Positions 26,607 to 36,076 of a stretch of 64,000 bases of DNA are shown piece by piece. Numbering within the stretch: the first letter of the stretch is position 1; each line of letters starts with the position of its first letter. Position numbers and translations under genes: made by a program. The notes beneath the pieces are model-generated. The model was given only the letters and a program-made list of their open reading frames with translations. It was not told the DNA's origin and did no database searches. This stretch comes from Alphaproteobacteria bacterium (GTDB taxonomy: Bacteria; Pseudomonadota; Alphaproteobacteria; Rhodobacterales; Rhodobacteraceae), in the NCBI GenBank assembly GCA_030424865.1, contig JAUHVR010000010.1:116529-180528 (forward strand), read 5' to 3'.

Positions 26607-28334
26607 CTAATTCCGTTTGCGAATGGACCATCCATAGGGCGGCAGTCCGTGCCGTCTTTCTGAAGTGAGATTGACCAGAAGTTCCTGATCGTCCGTGGAC
26701 AGCCTGCCCAGTCCGTCTTCGATTTCGGCGCCAAGTATCGTCGCCTGGCTGAGGCTGGCCAACGTGGTGACGGCCGCCTTGATGGGGCCGCGCAAACCAC
26801 GAGGGCCATAGAGTTCTGCGGGCGTCCAGACAGAGATGCCCGACCCGGCCAGGGCGCAGGCCAGCCCGATCACATAGGCGGCACCAAATGCCGCTTCGTG
26901 CCGGGGGTCGTCATCGGCCATGCAGACCCGATCCCGGTCGGGGTTCGGGATCGTTCCGCTGCCATAGGGGTTGTGACGCATCGCAAGCGTGCTCGGTCCG
27001 ATGCGATAGGGCGTGTCGCCGATAATATGACGAACGCTTGCCGTGATGTGTGGAATGGCTTCCAGGGTTTCCATCACCGACAGATCGTCGGCGGCATGAA
27101 CGATCGGGCACAGCGCATGTGAAACGAAGTCGAGCAATTCGACTGGCGGGCGTTTGCGGTTGAGTTCGGGGAAAAAGGTCACCATGCCCCCGCCGCGCTG
27201 AAGATCGGAGAAGATCTCGGCGCTGGCTGCGTGGATTTCGGACAAGGGCGGGCAAGGCGGCCAGTCGGATCCGGGCGGCGTGGACTGACGGTCCACAGAG
27301 GGGCAGACCAGGATGCTGGCCGGCGAAAAGCCCGCTGCGCTCATGGACCTGCGAAGCCGTTCCAACGCTGCCTCTGGGGGGGCTTGGTCAAACCTGCAGA
27401 TGGCCTCCAGATCAAAGGTCAAATCAGGAAAGCCGTTTTGCAACATGCCAAAGGCGGCGCATTGGCTGTCAAAGGCGCCCAAGGTTTCGTCCATGCTGCA
27501 CAACAGCCGCTGCGGGCCCACGTCCCGGATGTCGGATGGCGTACTGATGGCCCTTTCGACATCAGCCGCGGTGACCAGGACAGCGGTTTCCGGAAAACGA
27601 GCCAGAGCTTGGGGCCTGTCCGGACGCCACCGTGCCGGCACCGAAGCGCAGGGTTTCCAGGACAGGGTGACCGATTGTTCCAGCCTCGTGCCGTCCTGCA
27701 CCAGATAGGGCCAGGGTTTGGCGAGGGGGCGGTTGTAGGTCTTGAACGACGCATCCCCCCATTGGCGCTGATCCTCGGTCTCGAATGTGTCCCCGTCGAG
27801 CGTGCAGGCAACCTTCAGGCCGCCGGCTTGATGGGTCATCCGAGAGATGTCCATAAATGGTTGCCAGGGGTCGATATGGCCGGGAAAGGCGGTGTCAGAG
27901 ACCGTGCCATCGGAATGGCGGATCTCTATCGGACACCCCGCCAGCGCCGCGGGATGCAGAACCGTGAAACCGGCGCGGTTTGTTTCGAAATCGCCCAAGG
28001 CCGTCCCGACAGCGCGAAAGCTCAGGGCATTGGGATCTGCCTCTATTGTCAGGTCGACGATCAACTGGGCGCCGCTGTTCTCATAGGTCGCCTGAAGCCG
28101 AACCTGGACGTGATCCGCCGTGACCTCGCGGCCCAGACATTCGAGCTGCGGCACCAGGGTTCCCCAATCCCGGTCCCGGGCAAGAAAACTGATGCCGCGA
28201 ATGATTTCTTCGTCGCCGACACGGATGTGCCGCAAGGCGCCGGTCTCAAGAGAAAACGACAACGCTCCGACCTGAATGCGCTCGGTCTCTGCAACAGGTG
28301 CATCCGTTCCATAGAGCGTGACAGCGTCGGTCAT
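26607..28334 (-). CDS. apnL: D-apionolactonase
   Basis: Predicted to hydrolyse D-apionolactone to D-apionate, the second step of the oxidative D-apiose route. The start MTDAVTLYGTDAP at 28334 gives 575 residues and overlaps the stop of the D-apiose dehydrogenase gene by 4 bp. The protein is a large two-part enzyme without signal peptide; recognisable stretches are LEIGALRHI-type opening (LETGALRHIRVGDEEIIRGI), DPWQPFMDISRM and the C-terminal DDDPRHEAAFGAAYVIG. Assignment rests on resemblance to the ApnL family and on the complete set of partner genes upstream. It is the last gene of the apiose operon. Confidence 0.82.
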   Translation of the reverse strand: MTDAVTLYGTDAPVAETERIQVGALSFSLETGALRHIRVGDEEIIRGISFLARDRDWGTLVPQLECLGREVTADHVQVRLQATYENSGAQLIVDLTIEADPNALSFRAVGTALGDFETNRAGFTVLHPAALAGCPIEIRHSDGTVSDTAFPGHIDPWQPFMDISRMTHQAGGLKVACTLDGDTFETEDQRQWGDASFKTYNRPLAKPWPYLVQDGTRLEQSVTLSWKPCASVPARWRPDRPQALARFPETAVLVTAADVERAISTPSDIRDVGPQRLLCSMDETLGAFDSQCAAFGMLQNGFPDLTFDLEAICRFDQAPPEAALERLRRSMSAAGFSPASILVCPSVDRQSTPPGSDWPPCPPLSEIHAASAEIFSDLQRGGGMVTFFPELNRKRPPVELLDFVSHALCPIVHAADDLSVMETLEAIPHITASVRHIIGDTPYRIGPSTLAMRHNPYGSGTIPNPDRDRVCMADDDPRHEAAFGAAYVIGLACALAGSGISVWTPAELYGPRGLRGPIKAAVTTLASLSQATILGAEIEDGLGRLSTDDQELLVNLTSERRHGLPPYGWSIRKRN

Positions 28335-29350
28335 AGTGTATTCAAATCCACAACCCGCGCTTCGCTGGCCGAGAGATAGGCCGCCTCGACAAGAGCGAGT
28401 GTGCGCAGATTGTCCGCACCACTGGTCTCGGGGGCGCGCTGGTCGGCGATGCAATCAACAAAGTGCTGCTGAATCGTCAAGACGCTTTCCTGAATGTTGT
28501 GCCAGGGTCGCGACGCCCAGGGCAGGACCGGCGGGGAAAGATCGACCTCTTTTGATCCGTCGCCGGTCTGCAAGGTCAGCTTGTACCCGGCGTCCAGCCG
28601 CAGGGTGCCCGTGTCCCCGTCAATCTCGATCAGGCTTTCGGGAAAGGTTTCCGGAAGCCGCCGGGTGGCGTAAGAGCAGTCCACAACCGAGGTCACCCCG
28701 CTGTCATGCGTCAGCAACATGGTTGCCACGTCCTCGCCCCGTATGTCCGGATTGATCCGTCTGGTTGTCGCCGCCAGTCGCGTGACGTCACCGAACAAGG
28801 CGCGGGCGATATCCAGGATGTGAATCCCGAGATCCTCGATGATAAAGCGCTCTCCCTCGGCCAGATAGGGCTGGCCCGAGAAAACGTCATAGCCCGAGCG
28901 AAAACTGACCCGGCCAAAAAACGGGGTGCCGATTGCGCCGTTCCGCACCTCGTCGATCACCCGCCGAATGGCCGATTGCCAGCGAAAGTTCTCGTGCACC
29001 ATCAGGGTTTTTCCGGCGCTCTCGAAGGCTGACACCATGGCGCGGGCATCTGTCATGTTCGAGGCAAAGGGCTTTTGGCAGATGGCGTGTACCTGGTGGC
29101 GGGCGGCGAGTTCGACCAGCGCGCGATGTGTCGACACCGTTGTCGCGATATCGACCGCGTCAAAGCCACCTTCGGCGAACAGCGCCTCGGCCGTTTCATG
29201 ACGGGTCGCCACGCCGAACTGATCGCCAATCAGAGCCAGCCGTTCGGGATCGGTGTCACAGATGGCCACGACGTCCACGCCGTCGATCTGTTGCCAGGCG
29301 TGCATGTGGTTCACCGCAAAAAATCCACAGCCGATAAGTGCGATTTTCAT
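28331..29350 (-). CDS. apsD: D-apiose dehydrogenase (Gfo/Idh/MocA family)
   Basis: NAD-dependent sugar dehydrogenase of 339 residues, predicted to oxidise D-apiose to apionolactone. The Rossmann motif is LIGCGFFAVNHMHAW at residue 5, the family lysine lies in ICQKPFASN (about residue 97), and the C-terminal substrate domain contains FIIEDLGIHILDIARALFG with the catalytic-type aspartate and histidine. It sits between apnO and apnL, separated by 19 bp from the former and overlapping the latter. Family enzymes use diverse sugars; the apiose call depends on the operon. Confidence 0.82.
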   Translation of the reverse strand: MKIALIGCGFFAVNHMHAWQQIDGVDVVAICDTDPERLALIGDQFGVATRHETAEALFAEGGFDAVDIATTVSTHRALVELAARHQVHAICQKPFASNMTDARAMVSAFESAGKTLMVHENFRWQSAIRRVIDEVRNGAIGTPFFGRVSFRSGYDVFSGQPYLAEGERFIIEDLGIHILDIARALFGDVTRLAATTRRINPDIRGEDVATMLLTHDSGVTSVVDCSYATRRLPETFPESLIEIDGDTGTLRLDAGYKLTLQTGDGSKEVDLSPPVLPWASRPWHNIQESVLTIQQHFVDCIADQRAPETSGADNLRTLALVEAAYLSASEARVVDLNTL

Positions 29351-29369
29351 CTTTTTCTCCGATCCGGGT

Positions 29370-30206
29370 TCAGGAACAAATCGATTTGACCGAGGCCTTG
29401 ACGGCCTCTTCCGAGAAGACGTCGTCCATCCAGTTGTCCCGGAAGATCACAGGCTCGGCTTCTTCGATCGCTTTCATGCAACCGTCTGACAGTTTCCCAT
29501 TGGGTTGCACCCCGAATGCGACGGCCAAAAGGATGTTGAGGTGACCCAGCAGAAAGTCTTCGGCCGCCTGATAGGGGATGCCGCGTCGCGCTGCCTCGTC
29601 CGTGGCGTCCTTCAGGACCTTGGCAAAGGTGGCCCCGATGGATTCCGAAAGCGCAGGTTCCAGCATCGCCATCTGCGCGACAGTCACGCGATGGGACCGC
29701 ATGACCGGTCCGTAGAAGCTGCGGGCGATGGCCTCGCATTTGGCATAGTGCTCTTCGGGCCCCTGAGCCAATGCGCAGACAATGTGCTGTTTGGCAGCGA
29801 TGCCGCCAAAGTAATCGCGTTTTGCCTCTAACTCGGTTTCATCGTTGTAAAGCGGCGGGTGGCAGGGGTGCGCGACAAAATAGGTGACGTCATCGCGCTT
29901 TGGCAGGACCTCGGCATGGGGGGCGGCAGCGTCCAGCATGATAACCGCTGTGTTGGGCTTCAGTTCATCGACAAAGCCGGTCAACACTGGACCGATCAAC
30001 CGGTCGGGCACTGCAAGGATCACAGTGTCCGCCGCGCTGAGTGCCTGGCCCTGATCCACGCAGGTCAGCCCGGTTTCCGCCTTCAGGCGCTCACGCCCTT
30101 CGGCTGTCACTTCGACCGGCAAGACGTCGTAGGGGCCGGACATCAGGTTCGTCGCAAGGCGTACGCCCATTTTGCCGCCGGCACCAAAGAGGGCAATTGT
30201 CGTCAT
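29370..30206 (-). CDS. apnO: D-apionate oxidoisomerase
   Basis: Predicted to convert D-apionate to 3-oxo-isoapionate with NAD. I start it at ATG 30206 (MTTIALFGAGGKMGVRL), 278 residues, with AAAGGA about 8 nt upstream; an in-frame ATG three codons earlier is too close to that site. The N-terminal nucleotide-binding motif is GAGGKMG. The C-terminal helical domain (SHRVTVAQMAMLEPALSESIG, AEDFLLGHLNILLAV) is of the phosphogluconate-dehydrogenase-like putative oxidoreductase type that includes ApnO. Same strand and operon as oiaK and apsD. Confidence 0.8.
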   Translation of the reverse strand: MTTIALFGAGGKMGVRLATNLMSGPYDVLPVEVTAEGRERLKAETGLTCVDQGQALSAADTVILAVPDRLIGPVLTGFVDELKPNTAVIMLDAAAPHAEVLPKRDDVTYFVAHPCHPPLYNDETELEAKRDYFGGIAAKQHIVCALAQGPEEHYAKCEAIARSFYGPVMRSHRVTVAQMAMLEPALSESIGATFAKVLKDATDEAARRGIPYQAAEDFLLGHLNILLAVAFGVQPNGKLSDGCMKAIEEAEPVIFRDNWMDDVFSEEAVKASVKSICS

Positions 30207-30237
30207 CCGCTGCATCCTTTCTTGACCGGGAACCGCA

Positions 30238-31584
30238 TCATGCAGCGCCCTTCAGAGTTTTTTCAAAGAAATCCACCGCACCCATCTGACCACCTTTCAA
30301 GGTGACCTCCAACCCATCGATATCTGGGGCCTGAGCCGCATGCACACGACACAGCGGGGCACCGGGCGCGAGCGGCGCAATGGCCGAAAGCGCGTCGGCC
30401 TGCAAAGCACCCAGCGCATGCCCAGAGCTGTCTCCACCGCAGATTGCGACGCGCGCAATGCGGGTTCGTGACCGGATGGAGCGGACCAGTTCTCCGAGTG
30501 CGCGACCAAGGCGCTGGTTGGCCTGCGCGGCGGGTACGCCGCTTTGGGCAATGCTGTCATTCATGCGGGCGACCGAGAGATCATCGGGGCCACGCGCGGT
30601 GCTGACCAAAACGTTCTGGCCCTGTGACAGCCGGGATAGGGCCTCTGTTTCGACGCGGTCCATGTCCGCTGCGAGCTTGCCCGGGTCCACGGAAGCGGAC
30701 GCGTCAACATCCAGAATGGCAAAACCCTTGGCCTCGGCATGGGCAATCTGGTCGGCGGTTGTCTGGGCGCAAGACCCGGACACGGCAAAAAGCTGACTGG
30801 TTGGCTTCAGCGGCATCGCTTCTGGCTGGGCCGGTATCCGGCCGGTTGCCCGCCAATGCGCCACCAGCGCATATTCCACCCCCTGCGAGCCAACCGCGAA
30901 ACCGGGGTTGGTTTCATCGATCAATCGGCCGGCGGCCTTGAGCGTCTCGTCATCGAAGACATCAAGGCCGACAATGGAGCAGCCGTTGGCAATCGCGGTT
31001 TCCAGGTCGACATCCGACCGCCCCGAGGTCATCGACAGGAAATCCACGTTTCCCATCGATTGCGTCGTTTGATGCGACAAGTGCCGCAGCAGATCGGCTT
31101 CGTTCATCGGGGTGACCGGATGACGTGACATGACCGGGTGCCGGTCCAGCCTGTACACCTCGGGGCCGGACGCGGCAAACAGCGTGCCGAACACCTGGTA
31201 GCGCCCGATTTCCGGCGCGCCGACCACAAGCGGGATCCAGGTCGGGTTCAGGGCGTCCCGGCCAAGATCCGCCGCCAGACCGATCGATCCGACATCCGGG
31301 GCGCTGTCGAAGGTCGAGCAGACCTTGTAATGCACAAGCGGCGCGCCAAGGGCCTTGAGGCCAGAGAATATGGCCGGAAGTCTCTCGCGCATCCAGGTCT
31401 GTCCCCGGGACCGTGCTGTCCCCGCCACGCCGATCGCCTGAAGTCCCGGGTAACGTGCCAGTGTCCCGGCGTCGGGAACATCCAGAAACAGCATGGTCCG
31501 AAGGCCCGCAAAGCCGAGAACTTCCATCACAGCCGATGAGCCGGTGAAGTCGTCGCCATAAAACGTGATCAACGGCGCTGTCAT
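30238..31584 (-). CDS. oiaK: 3-oxo-isoapionate kinase (DUF1537 four-carbon acid sugar kinase family)
   Basis: ATP-dependent kinase of 448 residues predicted to phosphorylate 3-oxo-isoapionate at C4. The N-terminal substrate motif ITFYGDDFTGSSAVMEVL (residue 6) and the C-terminal nucleotide-binding region (VAICGGDSSGHALGAL) are typical of the DUF1537/OtnK/DtnK superfamily. Other members act on threonate or erythronate, so substrate specificity is inferred from its position between apnO and a RuBisCO-like protein gene, exactly the partners of OiaK. It begins 3 bp after the RuBisCO-like gene's stop. Confidence 0.83.
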   Translation of the reverse strand: MTAPLITFYGDDFTGSSAVMEVLGFAGLRTMLFLDVPDAGTLARYPGLQAIGVAGTARSRGQTWMRERLPAIFSGLKALGAPLVHYKVCSTFDSAPDVGSIGLAADLGRDALNPTWIPLVVGAPEIGRYQVFGTLFAASGPEVYRLDRHPVMSRHPVTPMNEADLLRHLSHQTTQSMGNVDFLSMTSGRSDVDLETAIANGCSIVGLDVFDDETLKAAGRLIDETNPGFAVGSQGVEYALVAHWRATGRIPAQPEAMPLKPTSQLFAVSGSCAQTTADQIAHAEAKGFAILDVDASASVDPGKLAADMDRVETEALSRLSQGQNVLVSTARGPDDLSVARMNDSIAQSGVPAAQANQRLGRALGELVRSIRSRTRIARVAICGGDSSGHALGALQADALSAIAPLAPGAPLCRVHAAQAPDIDGLEVTLKGGQMGAVDFFEKTLKGAA

Positions 31585-31587
31585 GGG

Positions 31588-32841
31588 TCAGAATGCCTTA
31601 ATCGCCGTGGCGAGGGCCGGATGGGTCCTGGCATGCTCGGTGATGCTGATGCCATTGCTTGCCGCATCGTACGCCGCGCGCATGGCTTCGACGCCAGCGG
31701 CGACGCCTTGGGGATGCGCAACAATGCCACCACCCGCCGTGACGATCAGGTCTGGCGATCCCGCCGCCTGCAAGGTCGCGGCGGCCTGATGCACGGTCTG
31801 TCCCGAGGAAAAGACGGGAACCGCCGTCATGGCGGCGTCAGCAAACATCGGGTCGGCCAGAGAACGCGCCGAAGCGATCACGCTTTGGTTGCTCTCGGTG
31901 AACTTGTTGTCGATCCCGTTGACATGCATGTGGTCGGAGCCCGCCAGACGCCACAGCTTGGACCAGGCCGGATAGTCCCAGCCCAGCATGGGGGCTCGGG
32001 TCAGGGCGCCCCAACCACAGCGATGGGCGTGGATGGGCAGCTCGCTATGGCGGGCCAGGGCGATCATGCCCGACATGCCAACGGCCGTCAGACTGGCCAT
32101 CACACAGGTTCCCCCGGCTGAAAGCACCAGATCGTGGCGGCGGCGCATCTCGTCAATTTCGCCGGTCAGGTTAAAGGCAACCATCGTCTTTTTGCCTGTC
32201 CTGTCCGCGCAGGCGTCCACGGCCGCCATGACCCGATGCACGCGTTCCTCGAAAGGGCAATAGGGGCCATCTGCCTGCAGCTCGTCATCCTTGATGAAAT
32301 CGATGCCCCCCTCGCACAGACGGGTGACTAGGGCGGCTGTGTCTTCCGGATCAAGCCCTACGCTTGGCTTGATGATCGTCCCGATGATCGGACGTTCATG
32401 AACGCCGGAAAGACGTCGGGTTCCCTCCAGCCCAAATTTCGGTCCCGGATAGGCCTGGGCAAAGGCAGAGGGCAACCGGACATCCAGAAGCCGGATGCCC
32501 GAGAACGGCTTCAACTCGAACAGATTGCCGGCGACCGTCGCAATCAGGTTCGGCAACGAGGGGCCAAGATTGTCCAGAGGCCAGGACAACGTGACATGAG
32601 CCGTCCGGTAAGGCCCGCCCGCCTTTTGAGCCGCGCCCGGCAGCGAGGGTTCCGAATGGGCGGACAACTCTTGAATATGTTCAACGCGCGCGCCTGCACG
32701 GTCTTTCAGTTCAGGGGTCTCGCCCGGCACTTGGCGAAAAGTGCCCGAAGACTGTTCACCGGCCATGATCTCGGCCGCGTTCTCAAGGGGTAAAACAGTT
32801 TCGATCAGGTAATCCGCTTCTATGCGAACGGGATCGATCAT
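31588..32841 (-). CDS. oiaX: RuBisCO-like protein, 3-oxo-isoapionate-4-phosphate transcarboxylase/hydrolase
   Basis: A 417-residue RuBisCO-like protein (form IV type), first gene of the apiose catabolic set. From MIDPVRIEADYLIE at 32841 it shows the large-subunit fold: IIGTIIKPSVGLDP (active-site lysine), FIKDDELQADGPYCPFEERV (carbamylated-lysine motif KDDE) and VTAGGGIVAHPQG (phosphate loop). It probably cleaves 3-oxo-isoapionate 4-phosphate to 3-phosphoglycerate and glycolate, as I recall for OiaX. It is not a carbon-fixing RuBisCO: no small subunit, phosphoribulokinase or carboxysome genes are near. Decarboxylating relatives in the same pathway family are the main alternative. Confidence 0.83.
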   Translation of the reverse strand: MIDPVRIEADYLIETVLPLENAAEIMAGEQSSGTFRQVPGETPELKDRAGARVEHIQELSAHSEPSLPGAAQKAGGPYRTAHVTLSWPLDNLGPSLPNLIATVAGNLFELKPFSGIRLLDVRLPSAFAQAYPGPKFGLEGTRRLSGVHERPIIGTIIKPSVGLDPEDTAALVTRLCEGGIDFIKDDELQADGPYCPFEERVHRVMAAVDACADRTGKKTMVAFNLTGEIDEMRRRHDLVLSAGGTCVMASLTAVGMSGMIALARHSELPIHAHRCGWGALTRAPMLGWDYPAWSKLWRLAGSDHMHVNGIDNKFTESNQSVIASARSLADPMFADAAMTAVPVFSSGQTVHQAAATLQAAGSPDLIVTAGGGIVAHPQGVAAGVEAMRAAYDAASNGISITEHARTHPALATAIKAF

Positions 32842-33215
32842 GGCTAAGCTGGTCTCTTGTGAATGACAACAATTGGGCGCGATTGATCGAGAAACGGTAC
32901 GTGCCTCATGACTGTAAGCCAATCCTTAAGTTGGATTGGCCCCACTTTGTTCGCGTGTTTCGGGTCAGCGTCGGACGGACAAGGGGCCCTGGTGGCCCGG
33001 GGTGGTGATGCCGCTGCAGGTCATTGCGATTGATGACGACGCCCTGCACAACACGGGGCCGAACTGTGACGTGTGGCCCATCAGGGGACGCGGGGATAGC
33101 GTGCCAGAGACCCGCCATCCCGAACTCGTATGACCTGCAATGGAGTGTGTTTTCCGTTCTGTGGTCGAGCGGCGGTTCAAGGCACCAGGATGACTCCGAC
33201 GGTCCCCGAGTGTCG
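32842..33215. other. Gap between oiaX and GntR gene; short inverted repeat, no gene recognised
   Basis: This 374-bp interval separates the GntR stop from the apiose operon start and should hold the operon's promoter. GCCAATCC (32918-32925) and GGATTGGC (32933-32940) form an 8-bp dyad with a 7-nt loop. Several frames are open here, but none has a recognisable family or ribosome-binding site; the region could be the remnant of an insertion. Confidence 0.4.
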
Positions 33216-33902
33216 CTATTCGAAGAACGCGGTGTTCTCATTTCTGACGAGGTCCAGGATATTCCCGATACCGCCAAGATGGGTCCGAAAACTTTCTTCG
33301 GCGACGGCCGTGTCACCAGCGGCGATCGCTTCGACGATTTCTGTATGTTGCTCCAGAACGAGTTGCCGCCGTTCCTGAGACAATGTCAGGAAGCGCACGC
33401 GATCCATATGGGCTTTCTGTTCCTTTATGAGTTCCCAAACATGGCCGTGGCCTGCGCATTCGCAGATGATTTGATGGAACTCTTCGTCCAGAACGTGAAA
33501 CTCGGTTGGATCTTCAGACGTAATCGCCTTTTGCTGCCGCGACAAGTTGTCTTCGAGGCGGCTGAGAAGGTCCTCTCTGGCGGTTCGCGCCGCGGTTCGC
33601 AGACATTCAACCTCGAGAGCAGTTCGAATGAAGACGGCGTTGATGACGGCCGTTTCGGAAATTTTGGTAACAAACGTAGCGCGTTGCGGGCGAATGGAGA
33701 GGAAGCCAAGTTTGGACAGCCGGTAAAAGGCATCCCGAACAGGTTGGCGTGACACGTCCAGTTGTTTTGCGACCTCAGCCTCGGACACTTTTGTTCCCGG
33801 CGGCAAGTCCAGAGCGATGACAGCTTTGTACAGCGTTTCAAATATTTGTTCGGTCGCAGTCTTCGTCGGACGCGCTGTAAAGGGCGAGAGTATTTGATCC
33901 AT
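33216..33902 (-). CDS. GntR-family regulator with FCD domain
   Basis: A 228-residue regulator. The N-terminal winged helix reads PPGTKVSEAEVAKQLDVSRQPVRDAFYRLSKLGFL (about residues 34-68); the C-terminal all-helical FCD domain has the metal/ligand site residues in DEEFHQIICECAGH, EQHTEIVEAI and EESFRTHLGGI. The gene lies between the apiose operon (same strand, downstream) and kduI (divergent), so it is placed to control both. The intergenic dyad at 33970-33981 is a candidate operator. Its effector is likely a sugar acid. Confidence 0.87.
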   Translation of the reverse strand: MDQILSPFTARPTKTATEQIFETLYKAVIALDLPPGTKVSEAEVAKQLDVSRQPVRDAFYRLSKLGFLSIRPQRATFVTKISETAVINAVFIRTALEVECLRTAARTAREDLLSRLEDNLSRQQKAITSEDPTEFHVLDEEFHQIICECAGHGHVWELIKEQKAHMDRVRFLTLSQERRQLVLEQHTEIVEAIAAGDTAVAEESFRTHLGGIGNILDLVRNENTAFFE

Positions 33903-33968
33903 TTCCTACTTTTCTCTTACGCCGACTGTTCCCTGATCCGACGGTAGCCCATCTTTCATTTTGACACA

Positions 33969-33989
33969 ACTAGTAAACTAGCATATTAG
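33969..33989. promoter_or_regulatory. Putative operator in the GntR/kduI divergent region
   Basis: CTAGT-AA-ACTAG (33970-33981) is a perfect 5-bp dyad, and the overlapping ACTAGCATATTAG (33977-33989) recurs exactly at 36975-36987 before the GH4 operon. GntR/FCD regulators bind short dyads of this kind. The location is 80 bp upstream of the GntR start and 160 bp upstream of kduI. Confidence 0.6.
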
Positions 33990-34148
33990 CCGAGTAGACC
34001 TGAAACCTGAACCTGTAAGGCGATTCCTGTGGCGCTTGTTGAACCTGACCGTTTGTTTTCAGTCGATCTTGCCTCGGACCTGACCTGCGGCCTCGCGAAA
34101 GATGCCGAAGGCCTTTGACACACAATTTTACGCAAGAAGGAAAACCCA

Positions 34149-34973
34149 ATGACTGCCGCCCAGATCCGACACGCTATTGATCCGGCAACCGCCAAAACCC
34201 TGGACACCGAAGGGCTTCGTTCGCATTTTCATGTTGGCGGGCTGTTTCAACCCGGCGACATCAAACTTGTCTATTCGCACTACGATCGGCTTTTGTTGGG
34301 GTCGGTGGTGCCGGCTGATGGGCCGTTGATACTGGACAATGTGCCCGAAACCGGAACGCCGTCCGTGCTGGATCGTCGCGAGATGGGTGTCCTGAACCTG
34401 GGTGAGGCCGCAGACGTCACCGTTGGAGGGGAAACCCATAACGTTGGTCGTGGCGAGGTTCTGTACATCGGCAAAGGGCAGGGGGCGATCACATTCAATG
34501 TGCCCGGTCGTTTCTATGTTCTTTCGGCCCCGGCGCATGAAACGCACCCGAACAAACTGATCCGTCTGGAAGATGCCAAGAGAGTAGAACTGGGATCGCC
34601 GGAAACCGCGAATGAGCGGGTTATCCTGCAGTTCCTGCATCCAGAGGTCTGCCAAAGCTGCCAGTTGCTGATGGGCATCACGCAATTCTCGCCGGGGTCG
34701 GTCTGGAACACGATGCCCGCGCATCTGCATGATCGCCGGATGGAGGCCTATCTCTACTTCGATCTGCCCAATGATCAGCGGGTCTTTCATTTCATGGGGC
34801 GTCCCGAGGAAACCCGCCATCTTGTCATGGCGAACGAAGAGGCCGTGATTTCGCCGCCTTGGTCGATTCACAGCGGCGCAGGAACCGGGTCCTACACCTT
34901 CTGCTGGGCGATGGCCGGCGACAACGTTGACTTCACAGACATGGACATGGTCCCGATGGAGGATCTGCGATGA
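34149..34973 (+). CDS. kduI: 5-dehydro-4-deoxy-D-glucuronate isomerase
   Basis: Cupin-type isomerase of 274 residues converting 5-keto-4-deoxyuronate (from unsaturated galacturonate) to 2,5-diketo-3-deoxygluconate. The zinc-site motif is [22 protein letters not shown], followed by [20 protein letters not shown] with the last histidine. The length is normal. AAGGAAAA precedes the ATG. It overlaps kduD by 4 bp. This enzyme feeds products of the GH105 hydrolase into central metabolism, tying the gene pair to the pectin operon downstream. Confidence 0.94.
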   Translation: MTAAQIRHAIDPATAKTLDTEGLRSHFHVGGLFQPGDIKLVYSHYDRLLLGSVVPADGPLILDNVPETGTPSVLDRREMGVLNLGEAADVTVGGETHNVGRGEVLYIGKGQGAITFNVPGRFYVLSAPAHETHPNKLIRLEDAKRVELGSPETANERVILQFLHPEVCQSCQLLMGITQFSPGSVWNTMPAHLHDRRMEAYLYFDLPNDQRVFHFMGRPEETRHLVMANEEAVISPPWSIHSGAGTGSYTFCWAMAGDNVDFTDMDMVPMEDLR

Positions 34974-35716
34974 GCAATGTCTTCGCGCTGACCGGCAAAC
35001 GTGCCCTGGTCACCGGGGCCAACACGGGGATTGGACAAGCCATCGCCGTGGGTCTGGCCGAGGCCGGTGCCCATGTGATTGCTGCGGGCCGTTCGTCTTG
35101 TGACGATACAGTTGCCGCAATCAAGGCCGCTGGCGGCAGCGCCGAGGCAATGTCACTGGATCTGTCCGATCCGGTGGCCGGTGCCGCGAAACTGGCCGAG
35201 GCCGGTGAACTGGACATTCTGGTCAACAATGCGGGCATCATTCGCCGCGAAGACTCCGTCGATTATTCAGAAGCCGATTGGGACGACGTCATGGACGTCA
35301 ACCTGAAAGCGGTCTTTCTGCTCTGCCAGGCCTTTGCAAAGCAATCCCTTGCAAGGGGTGCAGAGGGTCGGGTCGTGAATATCGCCTCCCTCCTGAGTTT
35401 TCAGGGTGGTATTCGCGTCCCGGCCTATACGGCGTCCAAACATGGCGTCGCGGGGCTGACCAAGATCTTGGCGAACGAATGGGCGGCCAAGGGCATCAAC
35501 GTGAATGCGGTGGCGCCGGGGTATATTGCGACCAACAACACGACAGCCCTGCGTGAAGACAAGCAACGCTCGGCCGAGATCCTTTCGCGTATCCCTGCAG
35601 GCCGATGGGGCGATCCCGAAGATATCGCGGGCGCCGTGGCCTTTCTGTGTATGCCGGCGTCGAAATACGTCACCGGCGCAGTTCTGAACGTGGATGGCGG
35701 CTGGCTGGCGCGCTGA
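34970..35716 (+). CDS. kduD: 2-dehydro-3-deoxy-D-gluconate 5-dehydrogenase
   Basis: SDR enzyme of 248 residues that reduces 2,5-diketo-3-deoxygluconate to 2-keto-3-deoxygluconate. The cofactor motif is [13 protein letters not shown] (residue 14), NNAGIIRR near 85, and the catalytic Tyr-Lys is in [10 protein letters not shown] (about 150). Its ATGA overlap with kduI and the strong terminator 25 bp after its stop define a two-gene transcript. The product would be phosphorylated by KdgK, encoded 11 kb downstream in the same locus. Confidence 0.92.
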   Translation: MSNVFALTGKRALVTGANTGIGQAIAVGLAEAGAHVIAAGRSSCDDTVAAIKAAGGSAEAMSLDLSDPVAGAAKLAEAGELDILVNNAGIIRREDSVDYSEADWDDVMDVNLKAVFLLCQAFAKQSLARGAEGRVVNIASLLSFQGGIRVPAYTASKHGVAGLTKILANEWAAKGINVNAVAPGYIATNNTTALREDKQRSAEILSRIPAGRWGDPEDIAGAVAFLCMPASKYVTGAVLNVDGGWLAR

Positions 35717-35740
35717 GCCAGGCCTTCCAAACACCAGAGA

Positions 35741-35790
35741 CGCCCCCTGGACCGGGATCATGCATCCTTGGGCCAGGGGGCGTTTTTTGT
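35741..35790 (+). terminator. Intrinsic terminator after kduD
   Basis: CGCCCCCTGG (35741-35750) pairs perfectly with CCAGGGGGCG (35773-35782), a 10-bp GC-rich stem, immediately followed by TTTTTT. This is the clearest rho-independent terminator in the window and ends the kduID transcript. The next 286 bp up to the AraC stop contain no recognisable gene. Confidence 0.92.
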
Positions 35791-36076
35791 TCTTCAAAGC
35801 GCTCTGCGCGCAGGGGGTTGGGCGACGGTTTATCGCTCAATAAACATCGGGGTGATTTGGCGATCACTCTTGAGATGGTCCCGGGCTCGGCCCTGAATAG
35901 CGTCGCGGGCCCAAACGATGTGATCCCCAACGCCACGGGTCGTGCTGCCAACGGGATCGCAGTTGTGAACGTGCCGGGGCGATCCGGTCTCATTCTCCGG
36001 TCACTCCGCCAAAGCCAAGGCGCCTGGCCTCGACGGAACCGCGTTTGTGGCATGGCACGTCAGCGCCGCGAACTGC

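Noticed and set aside
31588..32841. Carbon-fixing RuBisCO large subunit
   Set aside because: The sequence has the RuBisCO fold and lysine motifs but belongs with apiose enzymes, has no small subunit or phosphoribulokinase nearby, and fits the RuBisCO-like OiaX type.
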